From assembly GCA_030653365.1 (NCBI GenBank), contig JAURZL010000007.1, forward strand, positions 310,001 through 374,000: a stretch of 64,000 nt of DNA. Direction: 5' to 3'. This document shows, piece after piece, positions 55,536-64,000 of this stretch. Below the pieces are notes generated by a model that worked only from the letters and a program-made list of their open reading frames with translations, was not told the DNA's origin and did not search any database. Both the position numbers and the translations under genes were made by a program. Numbering within the stretch: the stretch's first letter is position 1; every line of letters begins with the position of its first letter. The DNA comes from Anaerolineaceae bacterium (lineage in GTDB: Bacteria > Chloroflexota > Anaerolineae > Anaerolineales > Anaerolineaceae).

Positions 55536-56552
55536 ATGGATTCTTCTACACCTTTTTTACGTTATGTTGTTGCTGGAAAATTCACACGAGATTATTTGAT
55601 TTTACCGAATGGTCAAACCTCAATTGATGTAAAAGGAGGAAGTGCATTTTATTCAGCGGCTGGTCTCGGATTGTGGGATGACCATATTGGGCTAATTGGA
55701 ATTGTTAATGAAGAATATCCTTTGGAGTGGTTGCTGGAGTTTGAAAAAAGAGGAATGGATGTGAGAGGAGTTCAGATACTCTCAACATTTTTTGATCAAA
55801 GAAATTTTATCGCCTATCCAACTATTGAAGGTCCGGACACGAAAAATCCAATTTCCCATTTTTCAAGGATTGGGCAGCCATTTCCTAAGACGTTGTTGGG
55901 ATACTCTGGAAGTGAAACACAAAATCCGAAAAACAACATTTCAGATCAAACAATTAAGATAAAAGATATTCCTTTTGATTATTTAGACGTCACCGCGGTT
56001 CATATCAGTTCGATGGATTATTCATCTCAATCCAGACTACCTTCATTTTTTCGTCAAGGGCACGCCACAACAATAACGCTTCAGGCTTCAAATGATTACA
56101 TGAATTCAATGTATGGAGATATGGTGCCGACTATTCTTAAGGATATCAATGCATTTATCTGTACCGAAGCACAAATCCGGAATCTATTCTATGGGAAGAC
56201 ATCAGATATTTGGGAAATGGTTTCAGATTTGGATGTATATGGATGTGAAAATATTGTGATCATGACGAAAAAGAATAAGTTTTTATTATGGGATCGAACC
56301 TCAAAGAAAAAAAATGAAATACCAATGTATCCATCATCAATTATTGATCCAACAGGCATAGTAGAATCATTTTGTGGGGGATTTTTATCAGGATTGAGGT
56401 CGTATCAAAACCCATTAAGGGCGACCCTTCAAGGCAGCATATCTGCATCGTTTACTGCTGAAGGTGCAGATCCATTCTATTGCCTTGATTCATTGCCCCC
56501 TTTAGTTGAGGCAAGATTAGCGTCTTTGTCTTCATCGGTAGTAGAAATCTAA
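55536..56552 (+). CDS. PfkB (ribokinase)-like protein with degenerate catalytic motif
   Basis: 338 residues with ribokinase fold features: a glycine-rich start (KGGSAFYSAAGLGLWDDHIG), the switch region, and the C-terminal anion-hole motif. Where active members read DTxGAGDxFxGG it reads DPTGIVESFCGG, so the catalytic Asp is Glu and the GAG loop is changed. Activity as a sugar kinase is doubtful; a binding or regulatory role is possible. GGGGG precedes the ATG. Confidence 0.65.
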   Translation: MDSSTPFLRYVVAGKFTRDYLILPNGQTSIDVKGGSAFYSAAGLGLWDDHIGLIGIVNEEYPLEWLLEFEKRGMDVRGVQILSTFFDQRNFIAYPTIEGPDTKNPISHFSRIGQPFPKTLLGYSGSETQNPKNNISDQTIKIKDIPFDYLDVTAVHISSMDYSSQSRLPSFFRQGHATTITLQASNDYMNSMYGDMVPTILKDINAFICTEAQIRNLFYGKTSDIWEMVSDLDVYGCENIVIMTKKNKFLLWDRTSKKKNEIPMYPSSIIDPTGIVESFCGGFLSGLRSYQNPLRATLQGSISASFTAEGADPFYCLDSLPPLVEARLASLSSSVVEI

Positions 56553-56646
56553 TCCTTTCGATCAATCCCATTTTTAGGTTACTCAATTCCTAATAAATTC
56601 AAAGGATTAGGTTGGGTGGGTTAATGGAGAATCAATTAATAAATAC

Positions 56647-58992
56647 TCAAGAGTAACGTTTCTTGAACGGCAAAAAACGTCTTAATTTTTTATTGATTGA
56701 ATATTTTATAATTTGATTCGCATTATCCTGGATTAATTTAAGATCTATTGGATGAGGTGAGTAAATTGCTTTCTGATATTCAATTAACATTTCATCCGCT
56801 TTGATTGCCATCTCAGGAAATAAGGATTTGAATTCCTGAACCAATTCAGCTGGTGTATAAGAGATTGGGATTTCTTGATTAAAAATGAATAATGACCACA
56901 AAATTCTTTTGAACGCTTTCGCTTCAGAAGATGTTTTTGAATATTCCGCCCACCGTTTTAGCCAGACTGGTACTTTCCATCCACGGTCAACTAAAAAAGT
57001 CTCAAAAACTACAGGTGCTGTTTTCAAATTCGATTTTTTAGACCTCACAAAAAATATTAAACTGATAAAAATCAATATCCCAAAAATAAGTAAAGCAATG
57101 AAGTTTGTTGCTGGGGTCTCAACTGGGATTTCAGATGGAACTTCTGAGGGTAATATGACATCATCGATATTTCCACCGACTCCAAAACTCTCGCCCCCAT
57201 CCATAACCGGTATATCCAGTCTGTTTGGGTCGAGAAAAAAGGATTCATTATTATTGGATGAAGAGGTTTCTCCCAATAATCGATCAATGGATGGCTGAAT
57301 GATTGTTGGTTCAAATTCAATCCAACCAATTCCTTCAAAATAGACTTCTGGCCAGGCATGTGATTGTTCTCGACTGACGATAAAGTGAGTCTCTTCTTCA
57401 TTTTGTGATTCACCCTGGGCATATCCAAAAACAATTCTCGCTGGAATGCCGATTGAACGCAACATGAGTACTTCAGCCGTTGCATAGTAATTACAGAAAC
57501 CTTCTTGATGCTCAAATAAAAACCATTCGATTAAATCAGATCCTTCCGGTGGTTCCGGAATTTGTTCATTGTATTTAATAGTAGATCTAAGGTACTTCGT
57601 AATTGCAAGGGTTTTATCAAATGGGTTTTTGTAATCCTGGGTGATTTCCAGCGCTACATCTGAAATTTTTTCAGAGAAATTCTGTGGTAATTGTAAATAA
57701 AGATCTGTCACCCATTCTGGATAATCTTCCGAGGTTTTCCTCAATTGAGAAATTGTTGGATTTAAAACTCGACTTGTGATTTCATAAGTTTCACCTGAGA
57801 AAGCAATTTGTTCTAATGCGAGGGCGATAATATCAGCCTGATCTTCAGGTAATGTTGTCAGGAAGGCTTTTACAGGGCGATTAACATTACGTGGATTTGA
57901 AGGTGTATAAAGCAAACCAAGGTTTGTTTTCGTCTGAATCGAAAACGTTCGTAGAGGATAGGTTAGATTTGCATTAAAGAATTGCAGGTCAGTGTTTGCT
58001 TCAACCAATTGAGAAGAATCGACAGATGACGTCCAAGCACTATCCAAAAATTGATTATAGGATCTTGCACGCCAATAATATTTTGTCCCAGGAGGTTTTT
58101 CATCATTCACTTTTATTTCAAAAACTTCCTCGTCACTAAGATTGGTCCCTGTTCCTAAGTTTACGGAATCTCCATAAAACTCAGATTGAAGATAAGCTGT
58201 ACCTTGTAATGGTGCAGTGAGCTTGGAAAATTGATTTTGAATTTCCACGATGATGCCTGTGACTTGTTTTTGTTGTACGCTTCCTTTTTGGAAGGCTGAG
58301 GCAATTGTTGTCACGTTCCAGGCAAAAAATACAATAAATAAAGAGACAAAAATTGCAGTCCTTCTTATTAAGGATTCTGTTTCAAAATCTACAGGGATGC
58401 CTTTATTGCGCCAATTTCGGTTTGATTCGAGAAAAAATGTTTGTGCAAGAAATAAGAGCACAAAGAAAATAAAGAAAGCAGAATATGTGCTGCTACCTGA
58501 TTGATCATAAAACTCAGAGGCAAATATAGTAACACCGGAAATTAAAATGGGAAACCATGGTTGGGATTTTCGCGTAAATTGAAATCCCCCAAATAAAGAA
58601 GTAAACCACACCAAAATTGATAAAAATGTAAAAAAGAGAATTGGATCTTCTAATCGCGTATTGCTTAACAATTGACCAAACGAAAAACTAATTCTTCCAT
58701 AAATACTTTCATAACGAGTTATCCAAATAATCCCTGATTCATATGTTGTTGCTATGGTATAAGGAACAATTAGTACAGAAAACAAAAAGAAAAATAACCC
58801 AAGAATGAACCTACGAAAAACACTATATCCCAATCCTAAGCCAAGGAGAAATCCAATAAATGTCAACCAATTAATGATATGCAAATCATCAGTCCATTCT
58901 GTAGACTGAATTTTTAATGCAGTCATTAAAAATAGTGCGCCTAACATCAAGGCAGCAAAAATATTCCACCAACGATCAAAACGGGATTTCAT
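56647..58992 (-). CDS. Transglutaminase-like membrane protein (TgpA-type)
   Basis: 781 residues. The N-terminal five or six membrane segments (about 10-230) precede a periplasmic domain with the transglutaminase-like core (about 440-560): Cys in EGFCNYYATAEVLMLRSI, His in SHAWPEVYFEGIGWIEF. A further helix near 645-665 leads to a C-terminal DUF4129-like cytoplasmic domain. Such proteins act on peptide bonds or cross-links at the cell surface; exact substrate unknown. A -10 hexamer six bases upstream predicts a leaderless mRNA. Confidence 0.85.
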   Translation of the reverse strand: MKSRFDRWWNIFAALMLGALFLMTALKIQSTEWTDDLHIINWLTFIGFLLGLGLGYSVFRRFILGLFFFLFSVLIVPYTIATTYESGIIWITRYESIYGRISFSFGQLLSNTRLEDPILFFTFLSILVWFTSLFGGFQFTRKSQPWFPILISGVTIFASEFYDQSGSSTYSAFFIFFVLLFLAQTFFLESNRNWRNKGIPVDFETESLIRRTAIFVSLFIVFFAWNVTTIASAFQKGSVQQKQVTGIIVEIQNQFSKLTAPLQGTAYLQSEFYGDSVNLGTGTNLSDEEVFEIKVNDEKPPGTKYYWRARSYNQFLDSAWTSSVDSSQLVEANTDLQFFNANLTYPLRTFSIQTKTNLGLLYTPSNPRNVNRPVKAFLTTLPEDQADIIALALEQIAFSGETYEITSRVLNPTISQLRKTSEDYPEWVTDLYLQLPQNFSEKISDVALEITQDYKNPFDKTLAITKYLRSTIKYNEQIPEPPEGSDLIEWFLFEHQEGFCNYYATAEVLMLRSIGIPARIVFGYAQGESQNEEETHFIVSREQSHAWPEVYFEGIGWIEFEPTIIQPSIDRLLGETSSSNNNESFFLDPNRLDIPVMDGGESFGVGGNIDDVILPSEVPSEIPVETPATNFIALLIFGILIFISLIFFVRSKKSNLKTAPVVFETFLVDRGWKVPVWLKRWAEYSKTSSEAKAFKRILWSLFIFNQEIPISYTPAELVQEFKSLFPEMAIKADEMLIEYQKAIYSPHPIDLKLIQDNANQIIKYSINKKLRRFLPFKKRYS

Positions 58993-58998
58993 AATTCA

Positions 58999-59004
58999 AG
59001 TGTA
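58999..59004 (-). promoter_or_regulatory. -10 hexamer predicting a leaderless mRNA
   Basis: TACACT on the minus strand, preceded by TG, ends six bases before the ATG at 58992; no Shine-Dalgarno sequence. Confidence 0.4.
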
Positions 59005-59049
59005 CAATAAAGAAATTAGTTCATCAATCTACAATATGGAGTTGTGATC

Positions 59050-60018
59050 ATGTTTTGGGAAAATATGTCTCAAATAAATATTGTCTTCCAAAATTTGGGT
59101 GAATGGTTGTTTTATCCAATGAGATTGTTTTCATTTCTTGGTGATGAAGAGTTTTATCTTTTCATTATGCCAGCCATATTTTGGTGTTTTGATTCAAGGT
59201 TGGGTTTACGATTGGGTATGCTCTTGATGGTGTCCAATGGGATAAATGGAGTATTTAAGTTTTTACTTCATGGTCCCAGACCGTTTTGGGTTAATGATAA
59301 GGTTATTGCTTATATTCATGAGTCATCATTTGGTGTACCTTCAGGACATTCGCAAAATGCAGTATCCATCTGGGGTTACTTTGCCACATTAACAAAAAAG
59401 TTATGGCTTAGGTGGATCTTCATTGCTATATTTATTTTTATCGGGTTGTCAAGAATTTATCTAGGAGCTCATTTTATCTTGGACGTAGTGATCGGTTGGG
59501 TGATTGGTGGAATCCTTGTATTCTTGTTTATTTTTATTGAAAAAAGGTATGGAACACGAATTGCATTATGGAAGAAAAATAAAAAAATATCTGCAGCCAT
59601 TCTAGTCAGTGTTTTTTTCATATTAACTGCGATTTTCCTGGTTCAGGTAAATCAAAATTGGCAATTTTCACCATCAAATCTAACAAATGTTAATCGTGTT
59701 TTTGAAGGCGAGAAGATAAATCCTTTCTCCATGGACGGTGTTCTTACAGCCAGTGGAGCATGGTTGGGATTAGTCATAGGTGTGATATATGTGTCTGATT
59801 GTCTCCCGTTAGGAAAGATTTCTGCTTCAACAACGAATAAAATTGTACGATTTATTATTGGATTAATAGGTGTAATGGTACTATGGGCTGGATTGAGATT
59901 GGTTTTTCCTTCCGGGATTCCATTTTTGAGTGAATTTTTGCGATTTTTAAGGTATTTATTAATAGGGATATGGATTTCTGCAGGAGCACCGTTAATTTTT
60001 AGACGCTTAAATATATAA
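59050..60018 (+). CDS. PAP2 superfamily membrane phosphatase
   Basis: 322 residues from the ATG at 59050 after GGAG; a GTG two codons earlier is too close to the site. Six hydrophobic segments. The three PAP2 motifs are LLHGPRPFW (KxxxxxxRP-like), VPSGHSQNAV (SGH), and SRIYLGAHFILDV (SRxxxxxHxxxD). It removes phosphate from lipids such as undecaprenyl pyrophosphate or phosphatidate at the membrane. The C-terminal third holds extra membrane segments beyond the usual PAP2 core. Confidence 0.9.
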   Translation: MFWENMSQINIVFQNLGEWLFYPMRLFSFLGDEEFYLFIMPAIFWCFDSRLGLRLGMLLMVSNGINGVFKFLLHGPRPFWVNDKVIAYIHESSFGVPSGHSQNAVSIWGYFATLTKKLWLRWIFIAIFIFIGLSRIYLGAHFILDVVIGWVIGGILVFLFIFIEKRYGTRIALWKKNKKISAAILVSVFFILTAIFLVQVNQNWQFSPSNLTNVNRVFEGEKINPFSMDGVLTASGAWLGLVIGVIYVSDCLPLGKISASTTNKIVRFIIGLIGVMVLWAGLRLVFPSGIPFLSEFLRFLRYLLIGIWISAGAPLIFRRLNI

Positions 60019-60075
60019 TTTTAAATAGTTGAAGAAAATCATTTAAACCAATAATTAAAAAATTTGGAGGTTATT

Positions 60076-60285
60076 ATGAAAAAGTTATTGTCTTTCGCCA
60101 TCGGATTCTTTACGGGAGCTGTTGTTGTTGGAACTATTACCCTCTTATTTGCACCAGATTCAGGCGCTGGAATTCGGGAATCATTGAAAGAGGCTGTGAT
60201 TCAAACCAAAAATGAAATTTCATCTGCAGCTCAACAAAAACGTGAAGAATTAGAAGCAGAATTAAATAAATTGCGTCAAGGATAA
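60076..60285 (+). CDS. YtxH-like small membrane-anchored protein
   Basis: 69 residues from the ATG at 60076 after GGAGG. A glycine-rich helix (FAIGFFTGAVVVGTITLLFA) is followed by the YtxH signature APDSGAGIRESL and an amphipathic coiled coil. Function of the family is poorly known (stress-related in Firmicutes). Confidence 0.8.
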   Translation: MKKLLSFAIGFFTGAVVVGTITLLFAPDSGAGIRESLKEAVIQTKNEISSAAQQKREELEAELNKLRQG

Positions 60286-60318
60286 ATCTGATTTTATAAA
60301 TATGTTCTGATCAACAAT

Positions 60319-62376
60319 TTAATGTTGTGTTGATTGAATTTTATAATACGCTGGCTGTCGCGTATAACGAGTTGTACCACTTACGATGAGTATCGTTTTA
60401 TTATTGGTTTTTCCGTTTATTTGAATTTCTGCATTTTGCAGGTCCGATAATTCAATTTCATTAATGTTTACTTTTCCTGATTTATATTCAAGAAGGATCA
60501 CTCGATACGTTTGAGGTAATTGGTTATGAATTCTTGCCCACCCTTCTTCAGACCATCCTCCATTATCGAATTCAAAATCTGAAAAATAATCGATCACAGG
60601 AATTTGAATGTCATCCAGGAGAAATCCTTCACCATATACTGCTGCATCCGTTACATATTCAAACCTTAATTCAACCGTTTCTCCCGAAAAAAGTGAAAGA
60701 TCAACATTTTCCTTTACCCATCCATCACTCTTTCCGTTGAAACCACAACCGAAACTATTTCCTGTAGGATTATTCTTAACACATGACGGCGTTTCCAGAA
60801 TTTGCCAATTTTCCCCATCAGTCGAAGCTGTCAGGTATAAATAATCATAATCACTTTCAATGTCATACCACATCATAAAAGACATTGAGATTGGTTGTTG
60901 AATTTCAGAAAAATCAAACGTTTGGGAGAGGGTCATGTTCGATTCATCTCCTTTATTTGACCAAAATGCAAAATCACCTGAAAATGCAGATTCTGGAATC
61001 ACTTGTGTTGTTGTAATTCCTTGAAATTGGAGATTGAAATCCCTATCGCATTTTAGTTCAATGTAATCTGCACCATATTGAGAGACTGATCGTTCTTTCC
61101 AATTAAATTCACACTCATCAACTTTTTCTGTTATTGCTGCTTTTGGTGAATTAGTATAATTTTCATAATAGTATCTTCCATCGTTAACACGTTCATCCAT
61201 GACGAAATTTGTGATGATCCAATCTTTAAAAATATCATCAGCTGTAAAAATTTCACCTGATAAATCATCAATCGCATTAATCTCTGTTAATACCTTATCA
61301 ATACTATCTAATCCATTATTAGGGTTTTTAACCAGGGCTTTTGTAGCATCATCTCCAAAACGGTTCAGGAAGTAATTAACAAATAAAAATGATGCTCCAT
61401 AATGAGGTGTTGTGTTAAATGATGTGTTTGGCCAATCATTTAACTGGATATCGGTATCTGCCATAAAAATTGTGTCAAAACCTGATTCGTAGTAACCATT
61501 AAGAAATGCAGCTAATTCCGAAAATCCTTCGTTAAGCCAGGATGTTTCATTACGGTCCTGATACCAATGAATCATGTGTTGATATTCGTGGGCTAACACC
61601 CCATAAGTAAATTTTTGACTTAATCGAATTGTGTCTGCATTGAGCATGAACATCTCATGAGAATTTGAAAATTCATGGACCTGTGGAGGTAATGCATCTG
61701 CAGAAGAGAAATATCCAGCTAAACTTGAACCTAAACTGGTCGCATATAAAATAAATAGTCTCTCATTTTCATCAATTCCTGGAATCCATTCAGTTCCAAA
61801 GAATTCCCGATTGATAGGTAATATGTCGTCCTCAAATGTCGTTACAAGATTTTCGAGTTCATTTCTATCATAAGAGACATTATCCTCAATCCAAAAATAT
61901 ACATTATCTGTTTTGAAGCCTAATTTTGCATTTACTTTTCGATTTTCATTTGTGTCGACATTTGTGACCCAAAAATCTTTCTTGTCACCAATCTGATAAT
62001 TAGTATTGTTAGGTACAGTTTCTGGAATGAATTCAATTCCTTTTAATCTTCGGGCTAAATCATGAGGATCATTCTCAGGAATATAAGTATTTTTTAATGT
62101 ATTTAATGTTTCATGTGCTTGATTGAGATTTGGAGAAATAATTGATGGTACTAAACCCGAATCATTGGGATTATCATCAGTATTATTATTTCCAAAAGGA
62201 AAAATTTCTATAGGAGGATTTTCATTCTCATCTGAAAATATTGAATCGGAAGAAGAAGATGATGAATCGGAGTTTGCAATCAGAAATATTCCTGATGCAA
62301 CCATAACGATGCATAAACAACAGATTAGGATAAATAATGCAACAAGAATGATTAAAAAAATATTATTAGATTTCAA
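60319..62376 (-). CDS. Membrane-anchored zinc metalloprotease
   Basis: 685 residues, TTG start at 62376 after GGGAG. An N-terminal helix (about 6-34) anchors it; a Ser/Asp/Asn-rich linker follows. The catalytic HExxH motif is HEYQH at 263-267 (VLAHEYQHMIHW), with NEGFSELAA downstream supplying the likely third ligand and its Glu. The C-terminal half is beta-rich (SMSFMMWYDIESDYDYLYL; VELRFEYVTDAAVYGEGFLL), resembling jelly-roll modules found in immune inhibitor A-like peptidases. Probably an outer-surface protein-degrading enzyme. Confidence 0.82.
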   Translation of the reverse strand: MKSNNIFLIILVALFILICCLCIVMVASGIFLIANSDSSSSSSDSIFSDENENPPIEIFPFGNNNTDDNPNDSGLVPSIISPNLNQAHETLNTLKNTYIPENDPHDLARRLKGIEFIPETVPNNTNYQIGDKKDFWVTNVDTNENRKVNAKLGFKTDNVYFWIEDNVSYDRNELENLVTTFEDDILPINREFFGTEWIPGIDENERLFILYATSLGSSLAGYFSSADALPPQVHEFSNSHEMFMLNADTIRLSQKFTYGVLAHEYQHMIHWYQDRNETSWLNEGFSELAAFLNGYYESGFDTIFMADTDIQLNDWPNTSFNTTPHYGASFLFVNYFLNRFGDDATKALVKNPNNGLDSIDKVLTEINAIDDLSGEIFTADDIFKDWIITNFVMDERVNDGRYYYENYTNSPKAAITEKVDECEFNWKERSVSQYGADYIELKCDRDFNLQFQGITTTQVIPESAFSGDFAFWSNKGDESNMTLSQTFDFSEIQQPISMSFMMWYDIESDYDYLYLTASTDGENWQILETPSCVKNNPTGNSFGCGFNGKSDGWVKENVDLSLFSGETVELRFEYVTDAAVYGEGFLLDDIQIPVIDYFSDFEFDNGGWSEEGWARIHNQLPQTYRVILLEYKSGKVNINEIELSDLQNAEIQINGKTNNKTILIVSGTTRYTRQPAYYKIQSTQH

Positions 62377-62423
62377 AATACTCCCACAAAAATTTCTTGA
62401 ATCATCTCAATGATCAAGGATCC

Positions 62424-62462
62424 GGCTGATGTTTTTAGTGGAGATACTTGCCAAGACCAGCC
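62424..62462. repeat. Dispersed palindromic repeat, copy F
   Basis: GGCTGATGTTTTTAGTGG pairs imperfectly with CTTGCCAAGACCAGCC around AGATA. Located in the 222-base gap between the metalloprotease and glycosyltransferase genes. Confidence 0.65.
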
Positions 62463-62598
62463 AAACCACATTTATTAATGATGATAGTAATGATTATAAA
62501 CGGTTGCGAACTTGAATATCTATTGAATGTGAAATGATTGACCATTTCTTTCAAACCAGATGGATCAAACAAAGATTCCCCAAGTTAATATTTATTAA

Positions 62599-63804
62599 TC
62601 AATTGTTTGGTGCGATATCAATATCTTGAATTTTTGAGGTAATTCGAATCCAAACGAAGAGTAAATAAATAAAAATTATCATCCTTAATGGAACAATAAC
62701 CCATAATCCAATAAACAATTGTCTTCCCAACAAGATAGGCCACTCAATTAATGTGAGAAGTGATAATAAAAATGAAATTAAAAACCCTTTGTTGAATGGC
62801 ATTGTCAATAAAATAATTGGAATCAGGTAAAGAATCCATTGTGGACTCCATCCTGGTGACCATAGGAGGAATAATATCCAGGTAATTCCTATGAACGAAA
62901 TCAAATTAAGGTCTGTTTTTAATTTGACCTTATTCAACAAGAAAATGCCGATCCCTGCAAAAATAAGAAATGTTAACCAAACTGGAATAACAGCTGGATT
63001 TCCAAACCTAAGATTTGTTGAAGAAGGTTCAAAACGCTCTTCTATTGGAATATATGCACCAGTCACCATGTTCCCATCAATTAATGCCCAAATTGTCTGC
63101 CAGGATGATCTTGAGGGTTGAGAGTGTAATGATTCCAATGTCAACTGAGGGGATTTAATAAATAGAATAGCCCAGACAACTACTGTTATTGCGATACCTA
63201 TGATTGAAATCTTAAAGAATATTTTTCTCGGTTTATATTTAAAAATTGCTGGTAAAAGAATAACAGGAAACCATTTTGTTAATATTCCCAATCCTAGCCA
63301 GACACCAGAGAGATTTGTTTTGTTATGGATAAGTGAATAAATAAGACTTAGCATGAGACATACAATAATCAAATCAAAATACCACCAGGTATATGAAATA
63401 AAAGCTAAAAATCCAAAATAACAAAAACTTACCATAAAAGTGTCATTTTCATTCATCTTCAGATCAAGAGCAATTTTTGAAAACAACCAAATACTGATTG
63501 ATCCACAGAATGTGACAAAGAGATAAAGGAAAAAATCAAATAAATATTGATTGCTGTTTGATATGATGTTCAGGAATTCAAGAAAGAAAGAAAATATGGG
63601 GGGATATTCCGTCCAAAAGTCTAAGAATGGAATTCCGGGTAGGTTCGAAACACTAAAATAATTATAAAAATCTCCTAACCCACGAATATCATTTGGCATT
63701 AATGCTAAGTACAACAATAATCGTCCCGCAAAAAATACAACAGGAAGCATAGTAATCGGATTGATTTTATTATCAGTGGGGTTATTTGAGTGGAAAAGTT
63801 TCAT
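62599..63804 (-). CDS. GT-C-type polyprenyl-phosphate-dependent glycosyltransferase (GT87/DUF2029-like)
   Basis: 401 residues with about ten to eleven membrane segments. The first loop holds GDFYNYFSVSNLPGIPFLDF and TEYPPIFSFF, with acidic residues placed as in GT-C enzymes; GLGILTKWFPVILLPAIFKY matches GT87/DUF2029. It probably transfers mannose or another hexose from a polyprenyl-phosphate donor to a surface glycan. Its ATG overlaps the stop of the upstream MBL gene. Confidence 0.75.
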   Translation of the reverse strand: MKLFHSNNPTDNKINPITMLPVVFFAGRLLLYLALMPNDIRGLGDFYNYFSVSNLPGIPFLDFWTEYPPIFSFFLEFLNIISNSNQYLFDFFLYLFVTFCGSISIWLFSKIALDLKMNENDTFMVSFCYFGFLAFISYTWWYFDLIIVCLMLSLIYSLIHNKTNLSGVWLGLGILTKWFPVILLPAIFKYKPRKIFFKISIIGIAITVVVWAILFIKSPQLTLESLHSQPSRSSWQTIWALIDGNMVTGAYIPIEERFEPSSTNLRFGNPAVIPVWLTFLIFAGIGIFLLNKVKLKTDLNLISFIGITWILFLLWSPGWSPQWILYLIPIILLTMPFNKGFLISFLLSLLTLIEWPILLGRQLFIGLWVIVPLRMIIFIYLLFVWIRITSKIQDIDIAPNN

Positions 63805-64000
63805 AAAAATGGATTATGTTTCTTCTCAAAACCAACTGTTGTCTCCGGGCCATGTCCAGACAACAACCTGGTTTGATCGGGAAGCGGTTTGATAACCTGA
63901 TCAATACTTTGTAATAATTGTAGATGATTTCCTCCAGGTAAATCAGTTCGGCCAACACTATTACGAAATATCAAATCACCACAAAAAACAATATCATCAT
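63801..64000 (-). CDS. MBL-fold metallo-hydrolase (C-terminal part, runs off the right edge)
   Basis: The minus-strand frame open to the window end reads DIVFCGDLIFRNSVGRTDL, then LPDQTRLLSGHGPETTVG and EKKHNPFL before TGA. These are the GDTLF/GRTDLPGG region and the GHGPxTT metal-binding motif of glyoxalase II-like metallo-beta-lactamase-fold enzymes. The N-terminal part with HxHxDH lies beyond the window. The stop overlaps the glycosyltransferase start. Confidence 0.85.
   Translation of the reverse strand, partial: DDIVFCGDLIFRNSVGRTDLPGGNHLQLLQSIDQVIKPLPDQTRLLSGHGPETTVGFEKKHNPFL

Overview
The window looks like an AT-rich bacterial chromosome segment. The best guess is a member of the Chloroflexota, class Anaerolineae. 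This rests on the combination of a GlmL/MutL-like ATPase inside an eight-gene membrane operon, a DUF6754-like protein, an LPxTG-like tail on a Chloroflexota-style surface protein, a T-box in front of trpS, BMP-type nucleoside transport, a DHH-CBS-poly(A) polymerase fusion and several PIG-L deacetylases. It is inferred from recalled family distribution, not from a marker-gene search.

Layout. 1-2200: a plus-strand overlapping cluster of a PyrK-like protein, a PIG-L deacetylase and a PyrD-like protein, both Pyr-like members with decayed active-site motifs. 2197-5071: minus-strand dtd, trpS with its T-box leader, and a BMP-like lipoprotein. 5118-8284: plus-strand HAD phosphatase, a membrane/SH3 protein and a phosphohexomutase. 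8358-16575: an eight-gene minus-strand operon of membrane, zinc-ribbon and ASKHA-ATPase proteins that I cannot assign to a known system; this is the best candidate for something undescribed. 16656-18044: PIG-L, a small protein and a tRNA with anticodon CAU. 18168-26972: a nucleobase uptake and oxidation locus (BMP ABC transporter, two-subunit molybdenum hydroxylase, CodA-like amidohydrolase). 27344-35553: a LuxR-TM-Kelch regulator, tRNA-Gly, lipoprotein, transglycosylase, EF-G paralogue, GNAT and the tRNA nucleotidyltransferase fusion.

35590-38460 is an accessory patch with raised GC: a CPBP membrane protease, a possible attC-like palindrome, two IS630 transposase remnants on opposite strands and a frameshifted second CPBP gene. 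38486-43212 holds MoeB-rhodanese, an MshB-like PIG-L and ClpB. 43332-52181 is a phosphate block: CHAD protein, phoU, pstB, then divergently pstS (an internal tandem duplication), pstC, pstA and a second pstB, with an array of 11-bp-spaced Pho-box-like hexamers. 52271-54795 is prfA-prmC-tsaC. The remainder holds small membrane proteins, a PfkB-like protein, a TgpA-like transglutaminase, a PAP2 phosphatase, a YtxH-like protein, a zinc metalloprotease, a GT-C glycosyltransferase and the end of an MBL-fold hydrolase.

Two genome-wide style signals recur across the window. Seven operon-head genes have a -10 hexamer ending exactly six bases before the ATG and no Shine-Dalgarno sequence, which predicts leaderless mRNAs. 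Six intergenic spots carry copies of a roughly 35-40 bp imperfect palindrome sharing a GTGTTTTTGG-like arm.
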